Assembly: GCF_023078275.1 (NCBI RefSeq)
Contig: NC_062991.1
Span: 558,001-622,000, forward strand
DNA: 64,000 nucleotides
Reading direction: 5' to 3'
DNA from: Leguminivora glycinivorella
Lineage: Eukaryota; Arthropoda; Insecta; Lepidoptera; Tortricidae
Positions 53,101 through 56,100 of the stretch are shown piece after piece; the stretch's first letter is position 1; every line of letters starts with the position of its first letter. Under the pieces are notes generated by a model that was not told the DNA's origin, did no database searches, and saw only the letters and a program-made list of their open reading frames with translations. A program made the position numbers and the translations under genes.

Positions 53101-56100
53101 TTGCGCGATTGGGAAATAGAACACGTGACGTCATCCCCGCGATATTGCCAATCTAACGGGAAAAGCGAACGTACGGTACAGACAATTAAAACTATGATAA
53201 AAAAGTGCCAAGACACGGGAGAAGAGTTTTATTTGAGCTTACTGAATTATAGGTCAACTCCTAGGTATAACTTAGATTCGCCCGCGCAAATTTTAATGGG
53301 AAGGCGTTTACAAACAAAACTACCGATTAAAACTGAATTGTTACATGAACGCGTTGATAATAAATTAAATTATGAAAAATTATTACAACAGAGGGAAAAC
53401 ATAAAGAGAAATTATGATCGATCTGCTAAGCTATTGTCACCGCTATGCCCGGGGCAAAGGGCTACACTGGTCGACGGGAGTGTTAAAAAACCGGTTACAG
53501 TGATAGGCAGCGCACCGGAACCGCGGTCATTCGTGGTAGCGGACAGCCAGGGGCGGCGATACCGGCGCAACCGGCGGCAGCTGGTGGCGCGCCAGGCGGC
53601 GCGGGCGGCGCCGGCGGCCCCGGTGCCCGCGCCGGGCCCCAGTACGGAGCCGGTGCTCGTTAAGGCGGAAGTAGGTCAGTCTCACTCAGATCCCAGTCCC
53701 AGTGCTGAGACGGTCCAAAAGGAGGCTAAAAATGATCGAGTAGCTCGCATTGCTCCGCCTCTCACGCGTTCGAAAGCTAAGGCATTATATAATATTGCAA
53801 AGATCGACGACCTCTTTTAATGTAATATAGCAAAAAGTCAAAGATTTAATTAAATGCTCAAAATAAAATATTAGCTTATTAAGGTATTCTTTAGGTACCT
53901 ATCCTAAGAAACGTGTTTCATTTACGGATATTTGCTGTGTCTGAGATGAACCTATCACCACCTACAGTATTAAATCATTTAATAATGAGCCTTATTTGCT
54001 AAAATGTAGGACTCTGATTACAATGGTGATCTTGGTGATTAATTCATTTCAGACATTAGAATAGCTATAGATAAAAATATGTATAAGGTTTTGTGGCATT
54101 ACGGTATAATTTCTGTTATTATTGTATTAAGATGGCGATGTACATTTTAAAATGTGTTATTGCTTATTAAGTATAGATTTATATTTGTAGTCTAGGTACT
54201 TGGAAACTTAACTAGCGATTTGTTTTTAAAATGTGTTATTGTTTATTAAGTATGGATTTATTTTGTAGTCTAAGTACTTAGAAACTTAACTAGCGATTTA
54301 TTTTTACTTTTGTGCTAATAGGTATTAAAACTCATTGCGAACTAATCTTTAGACGCCAGGTTGGTACAAATTATGTAAGTACCTAATAAGGATTTTGGTA
54401 TTTTTTTTCTTGTTTTATTTTGTTTTTCCGAAAGGGGTAAGATGTAGTATATTAGTTAAGGGTATTTGTAAAATACTGTACCTACCTACATTCCGATAAT
54501 AAAATCAGTGTTGAACTAGCTTGCGTGTTTTACTACATGTATGTTTATACATTTTGCCCGCATTTTATCGTCTATTGACGTTCGTCCCTTTCACACTTAC
54601 TAACTTGTTAAAACGTGACAGGCGATAAAGATGCGTCCATGGTAACACCGTTGTCGACTTCACCTGTTTAGATTTTCTAGACTCAACCCCTTCATTTCTG
54701 AGTAGCACTACAACTTGTGCAGTCATTGTGCTCAGCTTACCCCTTTGGGGAATGCAGGCGCGATTTTACGTAAACATAGTTCCTTTTGAAGTGTTTAACA
54801 TGTGTAAGGATATGCATAGTACATATTAGTATGCATGTATGGCCCCGTTACGTGAGAGTAACACAACGTAACGTTGACGTAGATTAGTTCCAGCTTCAAG
54901 AGCGAGCCCGAGGGGCGCCACCTGCGCGTCGATAACAAGAACTACTTATAATACTACGTATGGCCCATTTCTCGAAGCTACAAGTTTAGAAAAAAATAGT
55001 TAATTAGTTACTTTTAAAAATAACTGTCTAATATGACAAGTCGGGAAAAACCTCCTCTTGTAACTAGTAAGTTTTAGCTTTGAAAAAATGGGCCATTAGT
55101 CGTGGCAATATCACATTTTACTTTTCATTTAACTCCTTATATCTGAGTAGCATTAAAGTTTGAGCAGTTACATGTGCTCTGCCTACCCCTTCTGACAATA
55201 CAGCTGTGATTTTACATAAATATATAGATTTTACATATATAAGGCATAGTATGCATGTATGGCCCCGTTACGTGAGAGTAACACAACGTAACGTTGACGT
55301 AGATCCGTGTCGGGTTCCAGCTTCAAGGGCGAGCTGCCCGAGGGGCGCCACCTGCGCGTCGACAACAAGAACTTCTACTTCGACATCGGACAGAACAACC
55401 GCGGGGTCTACATGAAAGTTAGCGAGGTATGTCCAACATTTATTATTAGCTTGTCTAAGTTCAGTAATAATAATATAAATCATTCGTCCGGTTTTTTTAT
55501 CCCATAGCCTAGTATTTAATCCATCACTTTCATCCAATAGCCCAGTTCATTTTAGAATTTCATCAACTCTCAAATAGTTCTTACACCCTGGCGGGTGTTG
55601 CCTCTGGGTGTGTCCGATGATACGGGTAAGGGCAACATCCGCTCGGTGTACCCCTTACATTTCATTAATGTCAAAAGGGCCTCTACGCGTTGGCTTCGGC
55701 CCCGCGCACGCCTTCCAAGGTCGCGAACCCCATTGTTCCGTGATAGGAAAGACATAATATAAATAATTTATTTCAAGCAAGTTACAAGCTCACTATATTT
55801 GTTAGGAAAAAGCTAAGTTATGTGTTAGTACTTAAACCTAAGAATACCTATAGTTTCCCCTTGGCTGAGTACGGCTCATGTAGCTGACTGCAGTGTAGCA
55901 AAAGGGGGTAGTCCAATCTGTCCCCTATCATCTTCATGATTAGCGCCTGATAAAATATAATGGCAAAAAATTATTTGCACTGGGACAATCTCGACTGGGG
56001 GCCAAGTTAACTAATTTACTTTTATACTAATAACTAATTTGACACGTTTTACACTATCAACTAGTGTGTCTACTGCTCACAGATGAGACATTGATAATGT

